This document shows positions 8,260 through 16,274 of a stretch of DNA of 64,000 nt, piece after piece (position 1 is the stretch's first letter; each line of letters starts with the position of its first letter). The position numbers and the translations under genes are program-made. Source of the stretch: Planctomycetota bacterium (GTDB lineage: Bacteria > Planctomycetota > Phycisphaerae > Phycisphaerales > SM1A02); the NCBI GenBank assembly GCA_021414025.1, contig JAIOPG010000002.1:744001-808000 (forward strand). The letters run 5' to 3'. The notes beneath the pieces are model-generated. The model worked only from the letters and a program-made list of their open reading frames with translations, had not been told where the DNA came from and did not search any database.

Positions 8260-9153
8260 TCACCGCGCATCAGATCGGCCGAGTCCATTCCAGAAGCCGT
8301 TGTCCACTTGACCGTCCTGGTTGAAATCGTCGAGTTCGGTTGAATCGAGGGCCTCAGTGTGCCCGTCGCAAAACACTATGTTGATCTTGCCGCTGTTGCG
8401 CGGCGCCGGTGTGGCGCGGCAAATCGGATCGCCGGGCGTGCTCGCCGTCGCACCATTCTCCCCCTTCATCACGCCGTCGCCACCGCCCTGGTAGCCGTAG
8501 TTGCTCGAACCCGTGGGGCCGCCATTCACTCTGCGGCACCCTTTGGAACCGAAGTCCTTCGAGGCAAGCGGCGGATCGAGGGCATAGACCCCGTTCTTGG
8601 TCCAGGGCGACTCCATGGTTTGCCCGCCGGAATTATCGATGCCTTCGGCCTTGGTGCCGTTGGTGTCTCCGATGCAAATCGTCCGTGATGGCGCGCCGAT
8701 CATCGAGCCGGTTCGAGCATGGAAAGGCTGGTTGTAAGGCTCGGTCCAGGCGGCGTTGTGACGGCCGTTGCCGAGATAGTGATAGTTGAATCCGTAGCCG
8801 CCCCAGGTCATGTCCAGATTGTGCGCAAAGGGCGTCAGCATGCGCTGGCGATCATCGTCGGTAAGCAGCGGACTGAGGTAGACCTCCTGGATCGACATGT
8901 AGGGCCAGAGGGCGTCGGACCATCGGATGCGCGGCGTTGGAGGAGCCGGATAGGCCCCCGCGGGATAGTGTCCCTTGTTGTCGGCGATGTACAGCTGAAT
9001 TCCCATGCCCAGCTGACGCAGGTTGTTCATCGACCGATTGCCGCGAAAGGACATCATGGCGTGGCCGATGCTCGGCACCAGAATCGCGATCAACAGCGCA
9101 AGGATGGTGATCATCACCAGGAGCTCGACAAGTGTGAACGCGGATCGTCGCAT
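8260..9153 (-). CDS. Prepilin-type N-terminal domain protein with H-X9-DG signature
   Basis: 297 residues. FTLVELLVMITILALLIAIL is the class III prepilin signal: cleavage before Phe, Glu at +5, then a hydrophobic helix. The body includes NNLRQLGMGIQLYIADNKG, and the C-terminal region holds NSGKINIVFCDGHTEAL, the Planctomycetes H-X9-DG element. Such proteins are abundant pseudopilin-like surface or secretion components in this phylum. The start at 9153 was preferred because AAAGGA sits 7 bases upstream; the in-frame ATG at 9159 would abut that site. The gene follows the KAP-like ATPase gene by 10 bp on the same strand and may be co-transcribed. Confidence 0.85.
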   Translation of the reverse strand: MRRSAFTLVELLVMITILALLIAILVPSIGHAMMSFRGNRSMNNLRQLGMGIQLYIADNKGHYPAGAYPAPPTPRIRWSDALWPYMSIQEVYLSPLLTDDDRQRMLTPFAHNLDMTWGGYGFNYHYLGNGRHNAAWTEPYNQPFHARTGSMIGAPSRTICIGDTNGTKAEGIDNSGGQTMESPWTKNGVYALDPPLASKDFGSKGCRRVNGGPTGSSNYGYQGGGDGVMKGENGATASTPGDPICRATPAPRNSGKINIVFCDGHTEALDSTELDDFNQDGQVDNGFWNGLGRSDAR

Positions 9154-9163
9154 CTTCATTCCT

Positions 9164-10630
9164 TTATCGCTTGGTTCCACGCACAAGCGTGCGCTGCCGG
9201 ACCATTTCGAAGATGGATGAGGGAATGGTCTTGGCGCTGGAATCGGCGTGAGCCATGTGTTCCTGCATCATGGCGTAGATCATGCGGCAGGCCTCGCGGG
9301 GATTGCCGCAGCCGGCCAGGGCCTCCTCGATGCGCGGCCGCCCCACGCTCGCGTCAAACAAGTTCTCGATGGGCACCGCCGACGAGGGTCGCGAGGATGA
9401 AGCACGGATCCTCGCGTCGCAGACCCGGGCCAGCATGTTGCCCGTCCACTGCAATCGCTCCACCGCGTTCTGCTTGTCCAGCCGCGCGGCCCGGAAGAAG
9501 GCGCCATCCTCCCGCGCGAAGCGGTCGCCCAGCTCCGCCGGCAGCAGCAGTTTCACCGCAAGGCCGCGGTGCTGCAGGAAGCGGCTCGAAAGCAGCGGCC
9601 AGACCATGCTGCGCATGTGGTCGACGTCCCCCGCAATCGCGGTCGGCTCATCGACCCGGTCGACCAGGATCGCGATGCTGCCATAGTCGGCCTGGCGCAG
9701 CACGGCCAGCAAGCGGTCGATCATCGCGAAGCGAGAGTCGTCGCCGCGATCGGTGGGCATGGTCGCCTTGCCGATGGCCACCTCGATGTTGTGCAGGCTC
9801 TCGCGGAAGCTCGCCGTCGAGCGGCTGATGCAGCGCACACTGCGGTGCATGCCGCGGGCGATGAAGCCCATGCGCGACTGGCAGCGGATCCAGGTCCAGC
9901 TCATGTAGATCGCGCCGGCGGCCAGCAGGATGGCCATCCCCAGCAGCGCCTTGCGGGGTTCCTGGAACATGCCCAGTCCACCGAAAATGGCGGCAAAAAC
10001 CATCAGGACGATCGCCCAGTTGGCGGCGGCCTTGCTTCCGCTGGCGCCGCCCAGGCCCAGCGCGGACTTGAGTTTGCGCGACCGCTTGGGTGCCGAAGGG
10101 GCGTGGTCGTAGGCAATCTGCAGCAGCAGCATCTCGCGTCGCACCAGGGTCGGAGCCTTGCGCAGCATCTTCCGGAAGTTCGAGACCTGCAGGCGCGGCT
10201 GTTCGACGCTGCCCAGCAGCTGGTCCACCAGCGGCGGCACCACCACATGCAGCACCATGTCGATGTGGTCCGACAGCGTGACTGATTCCAGTGCCGCGGA
10301 CTGGTTCTTGGAGCGCTCGTGCCGGGCGATGCGCCCGATCATGGCGTCGAAGTTGTTGTGCTCGATCACCAGCACGCGGTTGCGCGGATTCTCCCGGTTG
10401 AAGTCGCGGTACTCCGCCTCCATCTGCAGGCGCAGCGCCGTCTTGCCCGAGCCGCGCTCGCCGAAGACCACAGCGGGCGAGGGATGGGTGGGATCGCCGA
10501 AGATCTTGCCGAAATCGGGGTGCCGGCAGGCGCCTGCCGACTGGGTCAGCACCGGATCCTGGGCCGCCTCCTCCGCCACGAAGGGATTCGAGGCCAGTCC
10601 GTGGCGACCAAGAAATTCAGACAGATTCAT
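9164..10630 (-). CDS. KAP-like P-loop NTPase with membrane hairpin inserted between Walker A and Walker B
   Basis: 488 residues. Walker A is GERGSGKT (57-64) and a Walker B-like strand is IAILVDRVDEP (319-329). Two hydrophobic helices, about 204-222 and 228-247, lie between them. That inserted membrane hairpin is the hallmark of KAP NTPases, which act at the inner face of the membrane. The C-terminal part has the sensor-like RIEEALAGCGNPREACRMIY. The ATG at 10630 has AAGGGA ten bases upstream. Substrate and process are not known; the following H-X9-DG pseudopilin gene is 10 bp away. A general AAA/STAND ATPase would be the alternative reading. Confidence 0.65.
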   Translation of the reverse strand: MNLSEFLGRHGLASNPFVAEEAAQDPVLTQSAGACRHPDFGKIFGDPTHPSPAVVFGERGSGKTALRLQMEAEYRDFNRENPRNRVLVIEHNNFDAMIGRIARHERSKNQSAALESVTLSDHIDMVLHVVVPPLVDQLLGSVEQPRLQVSNFRKMLRKAPTLVRREMLLLQIAYDHAPSAPKRSRKLKSALGLGGASGSKAAANWAIVLMVFAAIFGGLGMFQEPRKALLGMAILLAAGAIYMSWTWIRCQSRMGFIARGMHRSVRCISRSTASFRESLHNIEVAIGKATMPTDRGDDSRFAMIDRLLAVLRQADYGSIAILVDRVDEPTAIAGDVDHMRSMVWPLLSSRFLQHRGLAVKLLLPAELGDRFAREDGAFFRAARLDKQNAVERLQWTGNMLARVCDARIRASSSRPSSAVPIENLFDASVGRPRIEEALAGCGNPREACRMIYAMMQEHMAHADSSAKTIPSSIFEMVRQRTLVRGTKR

Positions 10631-10672
10631 CTGGGCGGAGTCCCTTCGGGTGCACCCAATGTAGTTCATTTT

Positions 10673-12073
10673 TTAGTGCTCGACACGATGGCCGAGCAGC
10701 GGGCTCAGCTCGCCCACCACCTTGTCGACGGTGGCCTGGTCCCGCGCCTCCAGGTTCAGGCGCAGCAGCGGCTCGGTGTTGCTCATGCGCACATTGCACC
10801 ACCACTCGCCCGCGTCCAGGCTGAGCCCGTCGAGCTCGTAGGTCTTGGACCTGGGGTAGGCCTTCTTGAGCGCCGCGATGGCGCCGAGTTTGTCCTCGTT
10901 CTCGAAATTGATCTCGCCGCTCTGGCGGTAGCGACGGAAGGGCTTGACCAGCTCGGAGAGCGACTTGCCCCCGCCATCGACCAGCGCGTTGACCACCGCG
11001 ATGAAGGCGCGGGCGCCCGAGTCGGTGGCGAACATGTCCTCGAAGTAGAAATGCCCGCTGAGCTCGCCGCCGATCGGCGCCTTCACCTCGGCCAGCTTGG
11101 CCTTCATGAAGACATGCCCCACGCGGCTCTCCACCGGAGTGCCGCCCGCCTCGCGAATTGCCTCGGCCACGCTGCGACTGGAGCGCAGGTCATAGACCAC
11201 GCCGGCGCCGGGTTTTTCCTTCAGGAATCGGCCAAGCATCACCGCCAGCAGCAGATCGCAACCGACCGGCTCGCCCAGTTCGTCGACGATCATGCAGCGG
11301 TCGGCGTCGCCGTCGAAGCAGACGCCGAAGTCCGCCTTGGTCTCGCGGACGCGCGCCCGCACCTCCGCCAGGTTCGCCTCGACCAGCGGGTTGGGCTCGT
11401 GCACGAACTCGCCGCTGGAGTTGTCGAAGTGGATCGGATCGATCTTCAGGCCGGCCACGCCGCCAAAGACCTTGGGCACCATGGTGCCGGCCATGCCGTT
11501 GCTGGCGTCGATGACCACCTTGAGCTTCTTCGATCCGTCGATCGTCTTGGGATTCATCAGCCGCAACAGGTGCGACTTGTAGGCGCTCCACACGTCGCGC
11601 GCCTCGCGGCGACCGCCCTTGGCCACGCACTTCTCGCGCTCGACCATCGCCGCGAAGCGCTGGATGTCGTTCAGCCCGGTCTCCTGGCCGACGGGCTTGG
11701 CGTGGATGCGGCTGATCTTGAAGCCGTTGTAGTTGGCGGGATTGTGGCTGGCGGTGACCTGGATGCCGCCGGCGCACCCGAAATGATTGATCGCGAAGTA
11801 GACCACCGGCGTGTCCACCAAGCCGATGTCGATCACGTTGGCCCCATAGTCCTGCATGCCTTGGGCCACGGCGTCGGCCAGCGACGGGCTGCTCTTGCGC
11901 ATGTCCCGGCCCATGACAATGTGGTGCATCATCGGGTCGGTGAAACCCTGGGCGGCGGCCTGGGTCAGCAGGAATTCCGCAGCCCCATAGCCGATGTGCC
12001 AGGCCAGCTTCTCATTGAGGGGCTTGGGGTAGGTGGCGCGGACGTCGTAGGCTTTGAACACTTTGGCCAGCAT
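10673..12073 (-). CDS. Phosphomannomutase/phosphoglucomutase
   Basis: 466 residues of the alpha-D-phosphohexomutase family. Motifs in order are FKAYDVRATYP near the start, VTASHNPANYNGFK with the phosphoserine, CFDGDADRCMIVDE (Mg-binding loop), GGELSGHFYF (sugar-binding loop) and RMSNTEPLLRLNLEA (phosphate-binding loop). It interconverts hexose 1- and 6-phosphates for nucleotide sugars and cell envelope glycans. Sequence alone does not decide between mannose and glucose specificity. It lies upstream of the KAP-like ATPase gene (42 bp gap) on the same strand and is divergent from the rpsB promoter. Confidence 0.9.
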   Translation of the reverse strand: MLAKVFKAYDVRATYPKPLNEKLAWHIGYGAAEFLLTQAAAQGFTDPMMHHIVMGRDMRKSSPSLADAVAQGMQDYGANVIDIGLVDTPVVYFAINHFGCAGGIQVTASHNPANYNGFKISRIHAKPVGQETGLNDIQRFAAMVEREKCVAKGGRREARDVWSAYKSHLLRLMNPKTIDGSKKLKVVIDASNGMAGTMVPKVFGGVAGLKIDPIHFDNSSGEFVHEPNPLVEANLAEVRARVRETKADFGVCFDGDADRCMIVDELGEPVGCDLLLAVMLGRFLKEKPGAGVVYDLRSSRSVAEAIREAGGTPVESRVGHVFMKAKLAEVKAPIGGELSGHFYFEDMFATDSGARAFIAVVNALVDGGGKSLSELVKPFRRYRQSGEINFENEDKLGAIAALKKAYPRSKTYELDGLSLDAGEWWCNVRMSNTEPLLRLNLEARDQATVDKVVGELSPLLGHRVEH

Positions 12074-12127
12074 GGATTCTCCAAAAAGAGCGATTTTGAA
12101 GGGGGGATCCTAGCGGGCAAATCAGGC

Positions 12128-12157
12128 TTGCCTTGGAGAGGCGAACTTCGTTACAAT
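12128..12157 (+). promoter_or_regulatory. Sigma-70-like promoter of rpsB-tsf
   Basis: TTGCCT (12128-12133) and TACAAT (12152-12157) with an 18-base spacer. Transcription would begin near 12164 and leave an approximately 178-nt leader before rpsB. The region is divergent from the phosphohexomutase gene (start 12073). Confidence 0.5.
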
Positions 12158-12206
12158 CACCCTTCGCGCCGCAATTGATTTTTTGTGGAAGCGTCAGAAG
12201 GAGACC

Positions 12207-12339
12207 CCGTGGTGCTCTTGCTGGTTTTGTCTCGGCGACCCGCAGTGGGAAGCCGAATCTCATGTCCAAAGCGCCCTGATGGCGATTCGGACCACGGACG
12301 AACGCCGGTGTCGCTGCAGATCGCCCAGAAGGAATCGCC
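12207..12339 (+). promoter_or_regulatory. Structured rpsB leader with mutually exclusive helices
   Basis: A continuous 3' strand at 12284-12297 pairs with two separate 5' segments: CCGAATC (12253-12259) with GATTCGG (12284-12290), and CCGTGGT (12207-12213) with ACCACGG (12291-12297), both perfect 7-bp helices that would stack. In competition, GGCGATTC (12281-12288) is perfectly complementary to GAATCGCC (12332-12339). That last stretch overlaps the AAGGA ribosome site and ends 2 bases before the rpsB ATG. So the first fold frees, and the second hides, the initiation region. This suits autoregulation by S2, as known for rpsB leaders elsewhere, but the ligand is inferred. Confidence 0.55.
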
Positions 12340-12341
12340 CC

Positions 12342-13229
12342 ATGGCCTCACTCGCACAGGAACTCGTCGAAGCCGGAGTCCACTTCGGACAACGCCGAAG
12401 CAATTGGAACCCGCGCATGGCTCCCTACATCCACGGAGTCAAGAACCAGGTGCACGTGATCGACGTGCGCGAGACCATCAAGGGCATCCTGCTCGCCAAG
12501 CGATTCATCGCCCGCATCGTCGCCGAGGGCAAGGACGTCTGCTTCGTCGGCACCAAGCGCCAGGCCCGCGGCTGCATCGAGACTCGCTGCGCCGAGGCCC
12601 GCATGCCCTACGTCACCGAGCGCTGGCTCGGCGGCACCCTGACCAACTTCCGCACCATCCGCGAGCGGCTGCGCCGCCTCGAGGAGCTTGAGACCCTGAT
12701 GGCCAGCGGCGACATCCGCAACTACTCCAAGAAGATGGAGAGCCAGCTCGGTCGCGAGCAGAAGAAGATTTTCCGCAACCTCAACGGCATCCGCAACATG
12801 GCCAAGCTGCCCGGCGCCCTGGTGGCGATCGACGTGAACCGCGAGATGAACGCACTGCGCGAGGCGAAGAACCTGGGCATTCCGACCATCTGCCTGATCG
12901 ATTCCGACGGCGACCCCGAGTTCTCCGACATTCCGATTCCGGGCAACGACGACAGCATGCGGGCCATCGACATCGTGATCCGCGAGCTCTGCGCCGCGGT
13001 CGAGGAAGGCCGCACCACCCGCGTCGAGGCCGCCGCCACCCAGGGCGAGCGCAGCGACGCGACGGCGACCTCCGAAGGCGAATTGACCGACGGGGCCCCC
13101 GCTCCACGGTCCAGCCGCGGCGGACGAAGCGTCTTCCGCGTCCGCGCCCAGGCCGACGAAACCGCCGGGTATTCGGCCCGCGAGCCCGACGCCGCGGCGG
13201 CGACCCCCGCCAGCGCCGACAAGATCTGA
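12342..13229 (+). CDS. rpsB: Ribosomal protein S2
   Basis: 295 residues. The S2 core runs from LVEAGVHFGQRRSNWNPRMAP through VGTKRQARG, ERWLGGTLTNFRTI and PGALVAIDVNREMNALREA to PTICLIDSDGDPE and IPGNDDSMRAI. After about residue 225 there is an Ala/Ser/Arg-rich tail of about 70 residues, longer than in E. coli S2; such tails occur in other phyla. The ATG at 12342 follows AAGGA at 12329-12333. A long in-frame upstream reading is leader RNA, not protein. It forms an operon with tsf (82 bp downstream). Confidence 0.96.
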   Translation: MASLAQELVEAGVHFGQRRSNWNPRMAPYIHGVKNQVHVIDVRETIKGILLAKRFIARIVAEGKDVCFVGTKRQARGCIETRCAEARMPYVTERWLGGTLTNFRTIRERLRRLEELETLMASGDIRNYSKKMESQLGREQKKIFRNLNGIRNMAKLPGALVAIDVNREMNALREAKNLGIPTICLIDSDGDPEFSDIPIPGNDDSMRAIDIVIRELCAAVEEGRTTRVEAAATQGERSDATATSEGELTDGAPAPRSSRGGRSVFRVRAQADETAGYSAREPDAAAATPASADKI

Positions 13230-13311
13230 GACTTCCGCGCGGCGGTCGTTCGCGTGCGCGGCACCGGCGAATTCGACGCGCATCATTGATCCACTTTTTT
13301 AGGAGAAACCA

Positions 13312-14112
13312 ATGGCAACAGTACAAGTGAATCCCAAGGACGCGATGGCCCTTCGCCAGCGCACCGGACTGGGCGTGATGGATTGCAAGGACGCGCTGGC
13401 CCAGAATGGCGGCGACATGGCCAAGGCCGAGGCGTGGCTGCGCGAGAAGCTCAAGGGCAAGATGGATGCCCGCGTCGACCGGCCCGCGGGCCAGGGCGTG
13501 ATCGCGGTGTTCAGCCAGCCGGGCAAGGCGGCGATCGTCGAGATCCGCGCCGAGACCGACTTCACCGCGAAGAACACTGAGTTCCGCGCCATGGCGCAGA
13601 CCCTCGCCAAGCTCGGCTGCGAGCAGAGCGGCGAGATCGCCATGACCGCCCCGATGAAGGCGGCACTGGACGAGGTCCGCATCAAGACCGGCGAGAACAT
13701 CTCCTTCGGCCGCGGGCTCTGCCTGCAGGGCGGCAACTTCGCCCACTACATCCACCATGACGGACGCCTGGGCGTGCTGCTGCAGTTCGAGGGCACGCTG
13801 GCCCCCGACCTCGCCACCGGCATCTGCCAGAGCGTGGCCGCCGCCGTGCCGACGCCGATCGCGGTCGACGAGTCCGGCGTGCCCGCCGACGTGATGGCCG
13901 CGAAGCGCGCTGAGGCGGTCGCCGAGGCCAAGGCCACCGGCAAGCCCGAGCAGATCGCCGTGAAAATGGCCGAGGGCAAGATCCGCAAGTTCCTCGAGGA
14001 AGTCACCTTGCTCGGCGCGGTCTACGTCAAGGACGAGACCAAGAAGATCAAGGATCTGCTTCCCGCCGGGACGCGCGTGCTTCGATTCGTGCGCATGACC
14101 GTCGGCGGCTAA
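13312..14112 (+). CDS. tsf: Translation elongation factor Ts
   Basis: 266 residues; recycles EF-Tu-GDP. The UBA-like N-terminus has LRQRTGLGVMDCKDAL (signature 1) and the core has EIRAETDFTAKNTEFR (signature 2, with TDFTAKN in place of TDFVAKN). The dimerisation region FLEEVTLLGAVYVKDETK is near the C-terminus. AGGAG precedes the ATG by 8 bases. The rpsB-tsf order is conserved in bacteria. The stop codon overlaps the stop of the convergent HIT gene by two bases, and an intrinsic terminator follows about 20 bp later. Confidence 0.96.
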   Translation: MATVQVNPKDAMALRQRTGLGVMDCKDALAQNGGDMAKAEAWLREKLKGKMDARVDRPAGQGVIAVFSQPGKAAIVEIRAETDFTAKNTEFRAMAQTLAKLGCEQSGEIAMTAPMKAALDEVRIKTGENISFGRGLCLQGGNFAHYIHHDGRLGVLLQFEGTLAPDLATGICQSVAAAVPTPIAVDESGVPADVMAAKRAEAVAEAKATGKPEQIAVKMAEGKIRKFLEEVTLLGAVYVKDETKKIKDLLPAGTRVLRFVRMTVGG

Positions 14113-14576
14113 GTCAACCTCAAGCCATTCAAAACCTTCGCGATCTCCGCGAAGGTTTTTTCATGCGCCTCCTGCGCGGCCGGCGCAGTCTCGCCGCTCT
14201 GCACCTTGCGATAGAGATCCGCGATGGTCCAGCCCTGGGTGCGCGGGTCGGATTCGTGCCGCGGCGCCACATGCAGGTGGACCTGCCGATGCGCCTCCGC
14301 GAAGCAGGTGACGTAGGCACGCTCGCAGCGGGTCGCCACCCGGACGGCCGCGCTCACGCTGGCCAGGATGAGGCCCAATTCCTGCGACTCCCGCGCCGTG
14401 AGCAGGTCCAGGCTCGCCGCGGGGCGCACCAGGTCGATCACGCACCAGCCCGCGACCGGGCTCGGCGCCGGGTGGGGCCGCAATCGCCAATGGGCGCCGT
14501 CGTGGTCCTTCTGCACCGCGACATGCCCGCCGCCCTCCAGGGAAACGTGCAATGCGACAGATTCGCTGCGGTTCAC
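14109..14576 (-). CDS. HIT family nucleotide-binding protein
   Basis: 155 residues from GTG 14576, fixed by a GTGA overlap with the stop of the MazG-like gene. Histidine-triad pattern: HRQVHLHVAPRHESD, compatible with H-x-H-x-H followed by H, after VAGWCVIDLVRP and RESQELGLILASV. HIT proteins hydrolyse or transfer nucleotide mono- or dinucleoside phosphates. The final His of the triad is displaced relative to classical Hint proteins (HVAPRH), which recalls the Fhit/GalT-like or DUF4931-type branch. Its last codons form the tsf terminator hairpin on the other strand. Confidence 0.75.
   Translation of the reverse strand: MNRSESVALHVSLEGGGHVAVQKDHDGAHWRLRPHPAPSPVAGWCVIDLVRPAASLDLLTARESQELGLILASVSAAVRVATRCERAYVTCFAEAHRQVHLHVAPRHESDPRTQGWTIADLYRKVQSGETAPAAQEAHEKTFAEIAKVLNGLRLT
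14131..14161 (+). terminator. Intrinsic terminator of rpsB-tsf, inside the HIT gene
   Basis: AAACCTTCGCG (14132-14142), loop ATCTC, CGCGAAGGTTT (14148-14158), then T through 14161: an 11-bp perfect stem and a six-T run. It begins about 20 bp after the tsf stop and lies wholly within the 3' coding part of the convergent HIT gene. Confidence 0.85.
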
Positions 14577-14860
14577 TTCTCGCCCTTGGGGCCGCCGTCG
14601 GGGCCGAAATACTTGTCCTTCACAGCTTTCTCCAAGTCGACCCCGGTGATGTTGGCCAGCGTGCACATCCACGCCAGGCAATCGGCGAACTCCTCCTCCA
14701 GGTTGGCGCGGTCGGGCTTGCCCTTGGCGGCCTGGCCCAGCGCGTGGGCGAGCTCGCCGATCTCCTCGCTCAGCCAGAGGAAGGTGCCGGGGATGCCGCG
14801 GGCATTGTCCGTCGCGAAGTAGCGGTCGCGAATGCGCTGTTGAAATTCGGCCAGTTGCAT
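14573..14860 (-). CDS. MazG-like nucleotide pyrophosphohydrolase domain protein
   Basis: 95 residues. The all-alpha NTP pyrophosphatase pattern is visible: FLWLSEEIGELAHAL (EExxE-type metal site) and LEEEFADCLAWMCTLANITG (ExxD site), then VDLEKAVKDKYFGPDG. Members hydrolyse canonical or modified NTPs to NMP and pyrophosphate. It is a single compact domain, smaller than MazG itself. GTGA overlap with the HIT gene suggests a joint nucleotide-housekeeping role. The 5' side faces a tRNA gene on the same strand (47 bp away). Confidence 0.85.
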   Translation of the reverse strand: MQLAEFQQRIRDRYFATDNARGIPGTFLWLSEEIGELAHALGQAAKGKPDRANLEEEFADCLAWMCTLANITGVDLEKAVKDKYFGPDGGPKGEK

Positions 14861-14905
14861 GCGTGCAGGCTAGCACGCCGGCGGCCGGCGCTCGCAGTGA
14901 GGAAG

Positions 14906-14979
14906 CGTCCTTGGTGCGGGTCGAACGCACAACCTTCGCCTTCGGAGGGCGACGCTCTATCCAGTTGAGCTACAAGGAC
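14906..14979 (-). tRNA. tRNA-Arg (anticodon CCG)
   Basis: Cloverleaf on the minus strand: acceptor GTCCTTG/CAAGGAC, D-arm GCTC-AACTGGAT-AGAGC, anticodon stem TCGCC/GGCGA around loop CTCCGAA (anticodon CCG), variable AGGTT, T-arm GTGCG-TTCGACC-CGCAC, discriminator G. CCA is not encoded. It decodes CGG, a frequent Arg codon at this GC content. Confidence 0.93.
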
Positions 14980-15041
14980 TCCGAGCGCGGAATTGTAACA
15001 CTCGAATGCGGCGTTTGCCGCCGCCGGAATGGAAGGTTCGT

Positions 15042-16274
15042 ATGCTTGCGGCGATGTCCGAGAGCCCCGCACCGACCGCATCGCAGAGGCCCACGCCGCT
15101 GCTCGCCGTGCTGGTGCTGACCTTCGTCTGCTCGCTGGGCACGGGCTCGCTCTGGAGCGCCCTGCCCTTCGTCACCCAGCGCGATTTCAAGTTCACCGAG
15201 ATGGAGAATCTCTGGCTGGCCGTCATGGACGCGGTGGTCTACATCGCGGCCGCGGCCTATTGCGGGCGAATCGTCAAGGGATTGCGGGCCCATCTCTCGC
15301 CGCGCAGCATCATCCTGGCCACGCTCATTCTGCAGGCGCTGGTCTGCCCGCTGCCGATGGTGATCGGCGTGCCCGGCATCATCGTGACCGCGTGCGTCAC
15401 CAGCGCCGCGAGCGCCTTCATGTGGGCCTCGATCGAGAGCTTCCTCTCCGCGGGACGGCATGGGCATGGGCTGCGCTCCGGCATCGGCATGTTCAACGTC
15501 ACCTGGACCGCGGCGGTGGCGGTGGCCTTCTACATCATGGCGCCGCTCTTCGCGACCGACCAGACTCGCGTGGCCATCCTGGCGATCGGCCCCTGCTGCA
15601 TCATTGCCGCGATCTGCCTCATCTGGTTCCCGGCGGCCCCCGCGCCGCACTCGGGGGATGCACACGCCACCTTCATCCCCGCCGTCTACCGGCCGCTGCG
15701 CACCGCGTCGCGCTTCCTGATTCCGACTTCGTATCTGCTGATCGGATCGATCGGTCCGCTGCTGCCCTATGTGATCGAGCGCATCGAAATCGCGCCGGTG
15801 ATGGCCACGCCGCTGGCGGCGACCTGGCTGACGATGCGGGTGATCGCGATCACCGGCATGTGGCGACTGCACTTCTGGCACGGCAAGTGGAGCACGCTTG
15901 CCGTGGGCGCCGGACTGATGACCGCGGGATTCGCCGCGGCGGTACTGGCGAATTCGCTGCCGGTGCTGGTGGCGGGCTTGATCGCCTTCGGCGCGGGGCA
16001 CGCCATCCTCTATTACGCCAGCCTTTATTACGCGCTGAGCGTGGGTCACGGCGACGTCGGTGCCGCGGGAACCTTCGAGGCCCTGGTGGGCGGCGGTTAC
16101 CTCATGGGTCCGATCGCGAGCCTGGGCGGAGTGGCCCTGGGTGGCGGCGTCAATGTGGTCTGGTGCGTGCTCATCGTTGCCGGGCTGGCATCGCTGCTGG
16201 CCCTGCGCGAATGGTGGCGCTGGCGGCGCCATCCCGTGCTCGACAACCAGCCGCACAGCTCACTGATGCATTGA
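15042..16274 (+). CDS. Major facilitator superfamily transporter
   Basis: About 410 residues with some 12 hydrophobic segments, from TPLLAVLVLTFVCSLGTGSL to VVWCVLIVAGLASLLAL. The loop between helices 2 and 3, GRIVKGLRAHLSPRSI, is the usual basic MFS loop. There is no substrate-specific motif that can be named. The ATG at 15042 has GGAAGG six bases upstream. An ATG at 15054 is the alternative. The 3' end overlaps the photolyase gene tail-to-tail by 15 bp. Confidence 0.75.
   Translation: MLAAMSESPAPTASQRPTPLLAVLVLTFVCSLGTGSLWSALPFVTQRDFKFTEMENLWLAVMDAVVYIAAAAYCGRIVKGLRAHLSPRSIILATLILQALVCPLPMVIGVPGIIVTACVTSAASAFMWASIESFLSAGRHGHGLRSGIGMFNVTWTAAVAVAFYIMAPLFATDQTRVAILAIGPCCIIAAICLIWFPAAPAPHSGDAHATFIPAVYRPLRTASRFLIPTSYLLIGSIGPLLPYVIERIEIAPVMATPLAATWLTMRVIAITGMWRLHFWHGKWSTLAVGAGLMTAGFAAAVLANSLPVLVAGLIAFGAGHAILYYASLYYALSVGHGDVGAAGTFEALVGGGYLMGPIASLGGVALGGGVNVVWCVLIVAGLASLLALREWWRWRRHPVLDNQPHSSLMH

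Noticed and set aside
10319-12178. 619-codon open frame on the plus strand
   Set aside because: Antisense to the phosphohexomutase and ATPase genes; no motif and biased composition.
12183-12341. 53 extra codons before rpsB
   Set aside because: Not part of S2 in any known species; the stretch is a structured leader and the ATG at 12342 has the ribosome site.
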